Positions 1-5,723 of a stretch of 7,142 bases of DNA are shown here, piece by piece. The stretch's first letter is position 1. Each line of letters begins with the position of its first letter. The notes beneath the pieces are model-generated. The model was not told the DNA's origin and made no database searches. It saw only the letters and a list, made by a program, of their open reading frames with translations. Origin of the DNA: Sutterella parvirubra YIT 11816 (GTDB taxonomy: Bacteria > Pseudomonadota > Gammaproteobacteria > Burkholderiales > Burkholderiaceae_F); the NCBI RefSeq assembly GCF_000250875.1, contig NZ_JH604975.1, positions 5,318 to 12,459 on the forward strand. The letters run 5' to 3'. A program made the position numbers and the translations under genes.

Positions 1-2
1 CG

Positions 3-590
3 ACGACGGGGACGGCGGCGGTCGAGCGCCTGGAGCGCGCCGCGGGGTTCGACCTGATCGTTTTGGACGTGGGTCTTCCCGACGTCGACGGCGTGGCGCT
101 CTGCAGGAGTCTCAGAAGCCGGGGGATGAAGATCCCGGTTCTGATGCTGACGGCCCGCGACGCCATCGAAGACCGCGTGGCGGGGTTGACGGGAGGCGCC
201 GACGACTACGTCGTGAAGCCCTTCAGCCTGAGGGAACTTGCGGCGCGCATCGAGGCGCTCCTCAGGCGCGCCTTCGGGGGCTCCACCGACCGCCTCAAGG
301 TGGGCGATTTGGTTTACGATTTGAACGCCGAGCGCGTCTCGCGCGGGGGCGTGGTGATTAAGCTCAATCCCACCTGCCGGAGGCTTTTGAAGATGCTGAT
401 GCTCCGGAGCCCCGCCGTCGTCGAGCGCGCCGTCATCGAAGAGCGCATCTGGGCGGGCCGACCGCCCGCCACGGATTCGCTCCGCAGCAACCTCTATCTT
501 CTCCGCCAGGCGGTCGACAAGCCCTTCCCGAAGGCGCTCATCCGCACGCACCCGGGCCTCGGGTGGTCGATCTCGGACGAAGAGGACTGA
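3..590 (+). CDS. OmpR/PhoB-type response regulator, 5' truncated
   Basis: DNA-binding response regulator of a two-component system. It takes a phosphoryl group from the kinase encoded just downstream and should control transcription. The frame is open from base 3, so the true start lies upstream. 195 residues are present, and about 25-30 are missing compared with the usual ~220. The missing part would hold the first receiver strand and its acidic pair. In this fragment's numbering the phospho-acceptor is Asp22 (VLDVGLPDVDG), the switch Thr is Thr50 (MLTARD) and the conserved Lys is Lys72 (VVKPF). A winged-helix DNA-binding domain occupies about 97-192 and ends with the usual basic-to-Gly-rich hairpin (IRTHPGLGWSI). 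The gap to the kinase gene is 48 bases, consistent with one transcript. The family call is firm; the regulon cannot be read from sequence. Confidence 0.95.
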   Translation, partial: TTGTAAVERLERAAGFDLIVLDVGLPDVDGVALCRSLRSRGMKIPVLMLTARDAIEDRVAGLTGGADDYVVKPFSLRELAARIEALLRRAFGGSTDRLKVGDLVYDLNAERVSRGGVVIKLNPTCRRLLKMLMLRSPAVVERAVIEERIWAGRPPATDSLRSNLYLLRQAVDKPFPKALIRTHPGLGWSISDEED

Positions 591-638
591 GCGCCGCCCG
601 CCCGAAACACCGTCAACGATTAGGAGCCGTCCCAGCCC

Positions 639-2135
639 ATGCCCCGATCGCTTCGGCCGCTCGCGCACCTCTGGGGGCGCATCGGCCTCCGGGGGCGAAT
701 TCTCCTCGCCTTCGTCCTCCTCATGACCGTCACGGCCCTCGCTTACGCCTGGGCCGTGATTCGCGTCGTCGAATTCACCGAAGAAGAGCTGATGACCCGC
801 GGGATGACGGACGAGTCGGTGCGCGTCGAGCAGGTGCTGGCGCGCGGCCGCACGCCGAAACTCCAGGACGGGTGGGCGCTCTATCTGGACCCGGTGCCCG
901 GTCCCGCCGGCGACCGCTGGCGCGAGACCACGGTCCCGCCGATGCCTGAAGCCTTCCGGGAGGCGCACGACGGCTTCTCCGAGCTGCTCGACCCCCCGGC
1001 CTTCCTCTACAAGCGCACGGTGGTGGCCGGCGTCATCGCGGTGACGCTCGACCAAGCGCGCTTCGAGGCGCAGGAAATCTGGATCATGCGCTTCACGTGG
1101 GCGAGCGTCTTCGTGGTGCTCGCGGTCTCGCTCGTCGTGGGCGGGCTCCTGGCCGCGGCCGTGCTCTCTCCCATTGAACGCTTGAGCTGGGCCGTGCGCC
1201 GACAGGTGGGCGCGAAGAAGTACGTCCCCTTGGCGGCCGACGTCTCGAACGACGAAGTGGGGCAGTTGGCGCGCCTCTGCGACCGCGCGATGCGGGAGCT
1301 CTATGAGGCTTTGGACCGTGAGAAGGCCTTCACCAGGGACGTGAGCCATGAACTGCGCACGCCCTTGACCGTCATCGAAACCTCGGGTGAGCTTCTCAGC
1401 ATGGCCGACTTGTCCGAGCGCGAGCGCCGCCACGTCGAGAGAATCCGCACGAACGCCCGCGCGATGGGCGAGATGATCGACCTCTTTCTGGAGCTCGCCC
1501 GCACCGAGGGTCCGGCGCTCTCAACGAACCGCGGGGCGGAGGCGACCGAAGTCGTCGACGCCGTGCAGGAAGCGTGGGAGCCCCGCGCCCGCGCGAAGAA
1601 CCTCCGGCTCGAACTCTTCGAAACCGCCGCGCTTCCCCACCGGAAGGGCGAGAACCTCTTGGAAGGCAAGCGCTTCCCGGCGCGCCACCTGATGACCGTG
1701 CTCGGGAACCTCGTGAAGAACGCCGTGCGGTACACGGAGAAGGGCATGGTGCTCGTGGCCGTCACCGACACCGGGCTCGCCGTCGCGGACACGGGGCCCG
1801 GGCTCGGCAAAGACGAAGCCGCCCGGATCTTCGACCCGATGATGCGCGGCGCCGCCGCGCGGACCCAGGAGGAAAAGAAGGGGGCGTCCCCCGTCGCGCC
1901 CGGGAACATCCGCACCGAAGGTTTGGGGCTCGGGCTCGCCATCGCGATGAAGGTCGCGGAGCGCTGCGGGTGGGGGCTCACGGTCGCCGACCCCGAGAAG
2001 TGGGCCGAAGCCAACCCCGAGGCCGCGGCGGTCCTGAGGGAAGCTTCGGACGGGCACATCGGGGCGGTCTTCGAGATCGAACTCGTCAAGGTCGCGAAGG
2101 TCGAGCGTTTGGACCGGAAGACCGAGATCATCTGA
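639..2135 (+). CDS. Membrane sensor histidine kinase (HAMP, HisKA, HATPase_c)
   Basis: Inner-membrane sensor kinase, 498 aa, the partner of the regulator just upstream. The ATG is preceded by AGGAG at 622-626. Order: basic N-terminus; membrane helix about 21-44; small periplasmic segment about 45-150 with no domain I recognise; second helix about 155-176; HAMP linker about 177-229, starting at Ser-Pro-Ile-Glu; dimerisation domain with H-box FTRDVSHELRTPL and phospho-acceptor His237; ATPase domain with N-box Asn357/Asn361 (GNLVKNAVRY), G1 box DTGPGL at 384-389, F-box near 394-400 and G2 box GLGLGLA at 428-434. All catalytic motifs are intact, so it should be active. Residues about 405-427 in the ATP lid form a charged insertion, and about 20 extra residues (WAEANPEAAAVLREA) follow G2 before the last strands. 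The signal is unknown. It resembles QseC/TctE/PhoQ-type kinases in layout only. Confidence 0.96.
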   Translation: MPRSLRPLAHLWGRIGLRGRILLAFVLLMTVTALAYAWAVIRVVEFTEEELMTRGMTDESVRVEQVLARGRTPKLQDGWALYLDPVPGPAGDRWRETTVPPMPEAFREAHDGFSELLDPPAFLYKRTVVAGVIAVTLDQARFEAQEIWIMRFTWASVFVVLAVSLVVGGLLAAAVLSPIERLSWAVRRQVGAKKYVPLAADVSNDEVGQLARLCDRAMRELYEALDREKAFTRDVSHELRTPLTVIETSGELLSMADLSERERRHVERIRTNARAMGEMIDLFLELARTEGPALSTNRGAEATEVVDAVQEAWEPRARAKNLRLELFETAALPHRKGENLLEGKRFPARHLMTVLGNLVKNAVRYTEKGMVLVAVTDTGLAVADTGPGLGKDEAARIFDPMMRGAAARTQEEKKGASPVAPGNIRTEGLGLGLAIAMKVAERCGWGLTVADPEKWAEANPEAAAVLREASDGHIGAVFEIELVKVAKVERLDRKTEII

Positions 2136-2256
2136 TCGGGGTTGACCGCGTTGAACCCCTCCGAACCCAACCCGGAGAGAAGGCTCCGGCGGCGCGTCCC
2201 CGGGGCCTTCGGCGTCTTCGCCTTCTTCACCGTTTTCGGCGTCCTCTTCAGCGTCG

Positions 2257-2274
2257 TCTTCCCGATCGGGAAGA
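2257..2274. repeat. 18-bp perfect palindrome
   Basis: TCTTCCCGATCGGGAAGA reads identically on both strands, with no spacer. It lies 122 bases after the kinase stop codon. It could be a protein-binding site or a hairpin foldable only with an interrupted loop. No T-tract follows, so a terminator role is unlikely. The symmetry is certain; the function is unknown. Confidence 0.6.
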
Positions 2275-2317
2275 GGTCGACGGGCCCGCAGGCGTCGCGC
2301 TTTGTCGTTTTCGGCAC

Positions 2318-2346
2318 ATGCGCCGCGGGCGCATCGGTTTCGTTTT
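2318..2346 (+). terminator. Possible intrinsic terminator of the two-component operon
   Basis: The stem ATGCGCC pairs perfectly with GGCGCAT (2318-2324 with 2328-2334) around a 3-base GCG loop. It is followed by a T-rich tail (CGGTTTCGTTTT) on the plus strand. It is about 180 bases past the kinase stop, and the T-run begins a few bases late and is interrupted, so efficiency is doubtful. It is the best candidate for ending the kinase transcript before the convergent azlD. Confidence 0.35.
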
Positions 2347-2358
2347 CCGTCGTTTCCG

Positions 2359-2372
2359 CCCGACATGTCGGG
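2359..2372. repeat. 14-bp perfect palindrome
   Basis: CCCGACATGTCGGG is perfectly self-complementary and can also fold as a 5-bp stem with a CATG tetraloop. It sits 24 bases after the hairpin at 2318-2334. Function unknown. Confidence 0.5.
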
Positions 2373-2567
2373 ATTGTTGCTCGGCGGCATTGGTTCAGTG
2401 AAAACCGCCCCGGAAACCTCCGGTAACGGTGCGGCACTAAGGTCGCTGAGGAGAGCGCACCGCCCGCGTTTTCTAACCCCAGGATGCCCCATTTCGCTAA
2501 GACACCTGACATGAGGCCTTCCGCGGCAATCGTTGCTCACAAAGGATAGGGCGGAAATTGACGACGA

Positions 2568-2583
2568 CCGCCGAATACGGCGG
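2568..2583. repeat. Perfect 6-bp-stem hairpin beside the tandem repeat
   Basis: CCGCCG and CGGCGG flank a 4-base AATA loop, 16 bases before the tandem direct repeat. In the azlD direction (minus strand) it lies about 95 bases past the stop codon but has no T-tract, so it would be at best a weak or Rho-assisted 3' end. Confidence 0.45.
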
Positions 2584-2599
2584 AGTGGAGACCGAAAAG

Positions 2600-2660
2600 G
2601 ATTTGTCCGCGTTCTACTTTACGATTTGTCCGGACTCTACTGTACGTTTTGTCCGGACTC
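2600..2660. repeat. 23-bp tandem direct repeat, about 2.7 copies
   Basis: Unit 1 (2600-2622) and unit 2 (2623-2645) match at 19 of 23 positions. A third, partial unit (2646-2660) matches the first 15 bases of unit 2 with one change. The shared core is TTTGTCCG. In units 2 and 3 it extends to the 8-bp palindrome GTCCGGAC, the two copies being 23 bp apart, about two helical turns. The array ends 18 bases before the azlD stop codon. It could be a pair of phased protein-binding sites. Alternatively it could be a remnant of an insertion-sequence end, since IS21-family elements carry several copies of such repeats at their termini. No transposase gene is present here. Confidence 0.65.
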
Positions 2661-2678
2661 CGCCGGGGGGAAATCTCC

Positions 2679-3020
2679 TCAGACGACCCCCAACGCCGCC
2701 GCCCCGGCCCGCAGCGCCGCGTAGGCCGCGATCGATCCCACGACGGTCACCGGCAGATTCGTCTTCTTCGCGAGCACCACGGTGACCAAAAGCGCCCCCA
2801 GCATCACGGGGTCCCGCGTCATGAAGGCGGGCGCGACGATCGCCGCCATCACGCAGCCGGGGCTCGCCTTCAAGACCGCCTCGAAGCGGGGCGAGACCTC
2901 GCGGTTCCGGAGAATGAGCCATCCGATGACGCGCGTCGAATAGGTGGCGGCGAGCATCCCCAGCATCGTGATGAATTCGAGCTGGTTGGGCCACCCGAGG
3001 TTCTGGATCCATTCCGTCAT
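2679..3020 (-). CDS. azlD: AzlD-family branched-chain amino acid export subunit
   Basis: Small membrane subunit of the AzlCD exporter (BrnFE-like), 113 aa, the normal family length. The family forms a two-protein inner-membrane system that moves branched-chain amino acids, and in some members methionine, out of the cell. Hydrophobic segments lie at about 15-35, 53-67, 71-85 and 89-108. The stretch YSTRVIGWLILRNREVSPRF followed by a Lys-Ala-Ser-Pro turn and a helix is the usual AzlD signature around the first loop. The start is fixed by context: its ATG (3018-3020) overlaps the azlC stop in an ATGA arrangement on the minus strand, so translation is probably coupled. It converges on the kinase gene across a 543-base gap. 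The substrate is inferred from the family. Confidence 0.9.
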   Translation of the reverse strand: MTEWIQNLGWPNQLEFITMLGMLAATYSTRVIGWLILRNREVSPRFEAVLKASPGCVMAAIVAPAFMTRDPVMLGALLVTVVLAKKTNLPVTVVGSIAAYAALRAGAAALGVV

Positions 3021-3931
3021 CGCGCGGCCTCCTGGTTTTGGTCCTTCGTCCCGTTGTTCTTCTCAAGTTCCGCGATCAGCGCCGCATCGGCCTCGCGTTC
3101 GGCCTCACGCTCCGCTTCGGTTTCAGCCTGTGCCTGCGCCTTCTCGGGCGTCGTGAACCACACCCAGGCGAGCCCGCAGAGGGTCGCCAAAAGGACGCAC
3201 CAGTGGGGCGGCAGCACGAGGCTCGTCACCGCCGCCGCCACCGCGGAAATCACGATGGGGTGGCACTTTCTCACCCCCGGCCACATCATGGCGAGGAGCG
3301 AGAGGAAGGTCGCGGGAAACGCCATCTGCACGCCCCAGTGGGAGAGGTCCCCGAGGTCGCTTCCCAACCAGGCGCCCGCCGCCGCGGACAAGGCCCAGCA
3401 GGACCAGAACATCAAGCCCACGGCGACATAAAACGGCAGCGACAGGAGTTCACGGGCGGGCACGCCCGCTTCCGACCTCCGCTTGATGTCGGCGCTCCCG
3501 ATCGCCCAAACCTCGTCGCACATCAGAAAGTAGATGAAGGCGTTCGTTTTGGCGGGGAGGTGCCGCGCGTAGAGCGACAACGACGCCCCCATCACGATGT
3601 GGCGCGAGTTGATGAGCCACGTCGTCAGCCACACGACTAACATCGGGGGCGCGGCGCTCCAGAGCGCCACGGCCGCGAATTCGCTCCCGCCCGCGTAGTT
3701 GATACTGGTCATCATCCAGATGGAGAGCGGCGTCATGCCCTTGCGCCCGGCCTCCACTCCCAGGATGAACCCGAGCGGCAGGCACCCGCTCAGGACGGGA
3801 AGGCCCGTGCGGATGCCGCGGAAGAATTCCGACGCGGCGGAAGGCTTCGAAGGTGTCACGGACTCGGACGAGGAGGGCGTCGGCGGCGTTGCCGCCGGCG
3901 GCGCTTGGTGAGGGACGTGTTCGTCGGACAT
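3017..3931 (-). CDS. azlC: AzlC-family branched-chain amino acid exporter, large subunit
   Basis: Large membrane subunit of AzlCD, 304 aa from the chosen ATG, longer than the usual 230-260. Residues 1-35 are a Pro/Ser/Thr-rich, probably disordered segment. The membrane core (about 36-260) begins FFRGIRTGLPVLSG, carries INYAGGSEFAAVAL near 77-90 (the family's small-residue helix, usually AGxxQF, here with Glu at the Gln position) and LINSRHIVMGASL near 106-118 (family NxRH motif). A highly charged Glu/Ala/Arg/Lys tail (about 262-304) is likely a short helix or coiled coil. I chose 3931 because a purine-rich GAGAG/GAAAG tract precedes it and the protein begins in a typical soluble tail. The frame stays open to a GTG at 4054, and an ATG at 4015 would add a KKKKRERK stretch. 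azlD follows with a 4-base overlap. Confidence 0.88.
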   Translation of the reverse strand: MSDEHVPHQAPPAATPPTPSSSESVTPSKPSAASEFFRGIRTGLPVLSGCLPLGFILGVEAGRKGMTPLSIWMMTSINYAGGSEFAAVALWSAAPPMLVVWLTTWLINSRHIVMGASLSLYARHLPAKTNAFIYFLMCDEVWAIGSADIKRRSEAGVPARELLSLPFYVAVGLMFWSCWALSAAAGAWLGSDLGDLSHWGVQMAFPATFLSLLAMMWPGVRKCHPIVISAVAAAVTSLVLPPHWCVLLATLCGLAWVWFTTPEKAQAQAETEAEREAEREADAALIAELEKNNGTKDQNQEAAR

Positions 3932-4079
3932 GGGCTTTCTTTCTCTCTTCTTCTTCTTCGGGGGCCGCTCTGGAGTCGGCTCTTGCGGCGGCCCCAAAGC
4001 GTGCGGATCATCCATTCTCGCCCAGGGGAGCGGGTTCGCGCCTAAGGTGAACACCTCATCCCCGCTGACCCCTTCGCGG

Positions 4080-4110
4080 CGGCCGATGCGGTTCGTGTCG
4101 GCCGATGCGG
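4080..4110. repeat. 12-bp direct repeat, 19 bp apart
   Basis: CGGCCGATGCGG occurs at 4080-4091 and again, identically, at 4099-4110. It lies in the divergent promoter region, about 35 bases before the TATACT element. Two direct half-sites could bind a regulator, though a GC-rich chance repeat is possible. Confidence 0.4.
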
Positions 4111-4173
4111 AAAAACGGTATGGAGGGTCCGCAGGCCGCAGGTCTATACTTCACGCCCAAGACCAAAAGGCTT

Positions 4174-4190
4174 GCCCGATCCTATCGGGC
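4174..4190. repeat. Perfect 7-bp-stem hairpin in the divergent leader
   Basis: GCCCGAT pairs with ATCGGGC around a CCT loop. A second, overlapping stem (GCGCT with AGCGC, 4189-4204) could compete with it. Read on the minus strand the hairpin is followed by AAGCCTTTT, faintly terminator-like. Read on plus it lies in the untranslated leader of the transporter gene. Confidence 0.4.
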
Positions 4191-4271
4191 GCTTCCCGGA
4201 GCGCCTTGGCGGGGCGCATCTCCCGAGCGCTTTCCGGAAAATTCTCCCAACCGCATTTCTCCCGCGACCTC

Positions 4272-5228
4272 ATGCCGACCCCCAGCATCCCGACCGCGCC
4301 GATCCGCCGTCCCGTCGACGGCGCCGCCGTACTGACCGCCGTCGTTCTCTGCTTCATCTGGGGGCTCCAACAGGTCGCGATCAAGGCGGCGGGGCTCGAA
4401 GTCTCGCCCATGATGCAGGTCTCGATCCGCTCGGGCGTCGCGGCGGCGCTCGTGCTCCTCTGGAACAGGTACGTTCTCAAAGAGACCTGGAACACCGTCG
4501 TGAAGCCCTTCCACGGGTTCCTCACCGGGCTCGGCTTCACCGGGGAATTCCTCTTCGTCGCCGAAGGCCTCCGCTTCACCTCCGCTTCGCACATGGCGGT
4601 GCTCCTCTACACGGCGCCGCTCTTCGCCGCCGTGATCCTCGCGGTGAAGCTCCCTGAGGAGCGGCTCTCCAAAGTTCAATGGGCGGGCGTCGCCTGCGCC
4701 TTCATCGGGATCGTGACGGCGTTCGGGGTTCCCGCTTTGATGAATTCCGCCGACTCGGGGCTCCCTGAAGAGTGGATCCTCGGGGACGTTCTCGGCCTCC
4801 TGGGCGGCCTCTCCTGGGGGCTGACGACGGTGGCGATCCGCACGACCACGATGAACCACGCGGTGTCGTCGCAGATGCTCTTCTGGCAGCTGGCCGTCGC
4901 CTTTGCGATCCTATTTCCCCTGGGGCTTTTGACGGGCGAAAACAAGTTCGAGCCGGAGCTGATCGGCTGGTCGAGCCTGATCTTCCAAACCTTGATCGTG
5001 AGCTTCGGGAGCTACCTCGTCTGGTGCGGGATGCTGAGGAAGTACCTCGCCGCGAGGCTCGGCGTCCTCGCCTTCATGACGCCGCTCTTCGGCGTCGCCA
5101 TGGGCGTGGTGCTCCTGGGCGAATCGATCGACGTGTGGTTCGTGATCGGAGCGGTGCTGGTGCTCCTCGGACTCGTGACGGTGCAGGGGAGCGGCGTTCT
5201 GAAGTCCGCCGTGAAGCGCCGGAGCTGA
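4272..5228 (+). CDS. EamA-domain DMT-superfamily transporter
   Basis: Inner-membrane transporter of the drug/metabolite superfamily, 318 aa from the chosen ATG, close to the family's usual ~300. It has about ten membrane helices in two EamA repeats, roughly 18-150 and 170-310. Repeat 1 opens with FIWGLQQVAIKAAG (28-41), the common WG..xxAIK signature, and contains LYTAPLFAAVILAV and the PEERLS turn before the next helix. Repeat 2 contains GLSWGLTTVAIR and ends with MTPLFGVAMGVVLLGES, the standard last-repeat motif. A basic VKRRS tail ends the protein. The frame is open to 3930, but the upstream part is not membrane-like, so the ATG at 4272 fits the family. It has no clear Shine-Dalgarno sequence. 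Family members export amino acids, purines, sugars or other metabolites; the substrate here is not predictable. It is transcribed divergently from azlCD. Confidence 0.93.
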   Translation: MPTPSIPTAPIRRPVDGAAVLTAVVLCFIWGLQQVAIKAAGLEVSPMMQVSIRSGVAAALVLLWNRYVLKETWNTVVKPFHGFLTGLGFTGEFLFVAEGLRFTSASHMAVLLYTAPLFAAVILAVKLPEERLSKVQWAGVACAFIGIVTAFGVPALMNSADSGLPEEWILGDVLGLLGGLSWGLTTVAIRTTTMNHAVSSQMLFWQLAVAFAILFPLGLLTGENKFEPELIGWSSLIFQTLIVSFGSYLVWCGMLRKYLAARLGVLAFMTPLFGVAMGVVLLGESIDVWFVIGAVLVLLGLVTVQGSGVLKSAVKRRS

Positions 5229-5723
5229 GGGGCAGGGAGCCGCGGTTGAGGCTGAGCGCAGCCCCGGCCGCCTGTCATCCAAAATTCACGAAACCGTCAG
5301 CCCCTCGACACATCGCCCGGGCAGAATGCACCTCGAGCCGAACGGATGAGGCGCGTGAGACCGGTGACGGAACCCCGGAGATCGCGGTGAAGCCGGGAGG
5401 GCTCAAGGAACACTGAATCCGACGCTTAACGATTCGGTTGTTCGGTCTGCGAAGAGGTCGTCGGCGCTGAGCCCGCGGCCTCGATTTTTATCGGCGGCCC
5501 GGTGAGGGCAGAGGGCAAAGCGCGACGGCGCGGTCTCATGAGAAAGCTCGGGATGGGGTGAAACGGTGCGGCGGCACCGCCTCGAATAGGCACTTTCGCC
5601 TAGGCGACCTCCCAAGGTGAGGCGTAGGATGGTTGTTCGTGCCGCCGTTCGGACCCCGTATAGCTTCGGGGCCGAAAGCGCCGCACGCGATCCAACCCCG
5701 CGACCACTCCCAAGAGGACCATC
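5229..5723. other. Intergenic region with possible structured leader
   Basis: This 495-base gap precedes the amidohydrolase gene. I see no supported ORF and no clear terminator for the transporter gene; the only stem just past its stop (GGCTG with CAGCC, 5250-5263) lacks a T-tract. Possible RNA structure: 5335-5339 pairs with 5400-5404, enclosing a 5-bp stem at 5374-5378 with 5393-5397; 5477-5499 is an interrupted hairpin around TTTT; 5654-5671 is a CCCCG/CGGGG hairpin. A loose promoter candidate is TTGTTC (5633-5638) with a TATA-containing -10 near 5657-5664, but the spacer is long and the -10 lies in the last hairpin's loop. Confidence 0.45.
5596..5607. repeat. 12-bp perfect palindrome upstream of the amidohydrolase
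   Basis: TCGCCTAGGCGA is perfectly self-complementary. Its left half can also pair with AGGCG at 5620-5624, enclosing an ACCT/AGGT stem, so alternative folds are possible. It lies about 25 bases upstream of the weak promoter candidate, a plausible operator position. Confidence 0.4.

Larger units (their letters stand above)
2136..2678. other. Convergent intergenic region rich in palindromes and repeats
   Basis: This is the gap between the 3' ends of the kinase gene (plus) and azlD (minus). I see no convincing gene. One plus frame, open from a TTG at 2142 to 2426, has a basic stretch followed by a hydrophobic run, but it lacks a ribosome binding site and crosses three palindromes. The stretch holds four separate perfect inverted repeats (2257-2274, 2318-2334, 2359-2372, 2568-2583) and a 23-bp tandem repeat at 2600-2660, listed individually. 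Nothing recognisable was found at 2384-2560. Confidence 0.7.
3932..4271. other. Divergent intergenic region, azlC / EamA transporter
   Basis: This region must hold the promoters for both divergent genes. Next to azlC is a pyrimidine tract (3937-3960) that supplies a purine-rich leader on the minus strand. A -10-like TATACT lies at 4145-4150 on plus, about 120 bases before the transporter start, but I find no good -35 at the proper distance. A 12-bp direct repeat and a perfect hairpin, listed separately, lie on either side of it. No small gene is apparent. Confidence 0.5.

Noticed and set aside
2138..2159. Hairpin GGGGTT/AACCCC right after the kinase stop as its terminator
   Set aside because: Only a 6-bp stem with a 10-base loop and no T-tract; the hairpin at 2318-2334 with its T-rich tail is a better candidate.
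2142..2426. Small plus-strand ORF (94 codons) with an Arg-rich stretch and a hydrophobic segment, like a small membrane protein
   Set aside because: It has a TTG start and no ribosome binding site, and its second half has no protein-like pattern. It spans three perfect palindromes, which fit structured noncoding DNA better. Kept only as a remote possibility.
1301..2512. Long minus-strand ORFs antisense to the kinase gene
   Set aside because: Compositional shadows of a high-GC gene: Ser/Arg/Ala- or Asp/Glu/Arg-rich with no domain, while the plus strand has a complete kinase.
2558..2785. Plus-strand ORF from a TTG at 2558 behind a GGATAG-like site
   Set aside because: It runs over the tandem repeat and antisense through the 3' end of azlD, turning into low-complexity Pro/Arg typical of a shadow frame.
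4086..4271. In-frame upstream ATG (4086) as start of the EamA transporter
   Set aside because: It would add 62 non-hydrophobic, low-complexity residues not expected in the family and would place the coding region over the TATACT element and the hairpin.
5553..5625. Short resemblance (GGGTGAAACGGTGCGG) to a conserved stretch of RNase P RNA
   Set aside because: None of the other universally conserved RNase P RNA segments, such as GAGGAAAGTCC, appears at a sensible distance on either strand.
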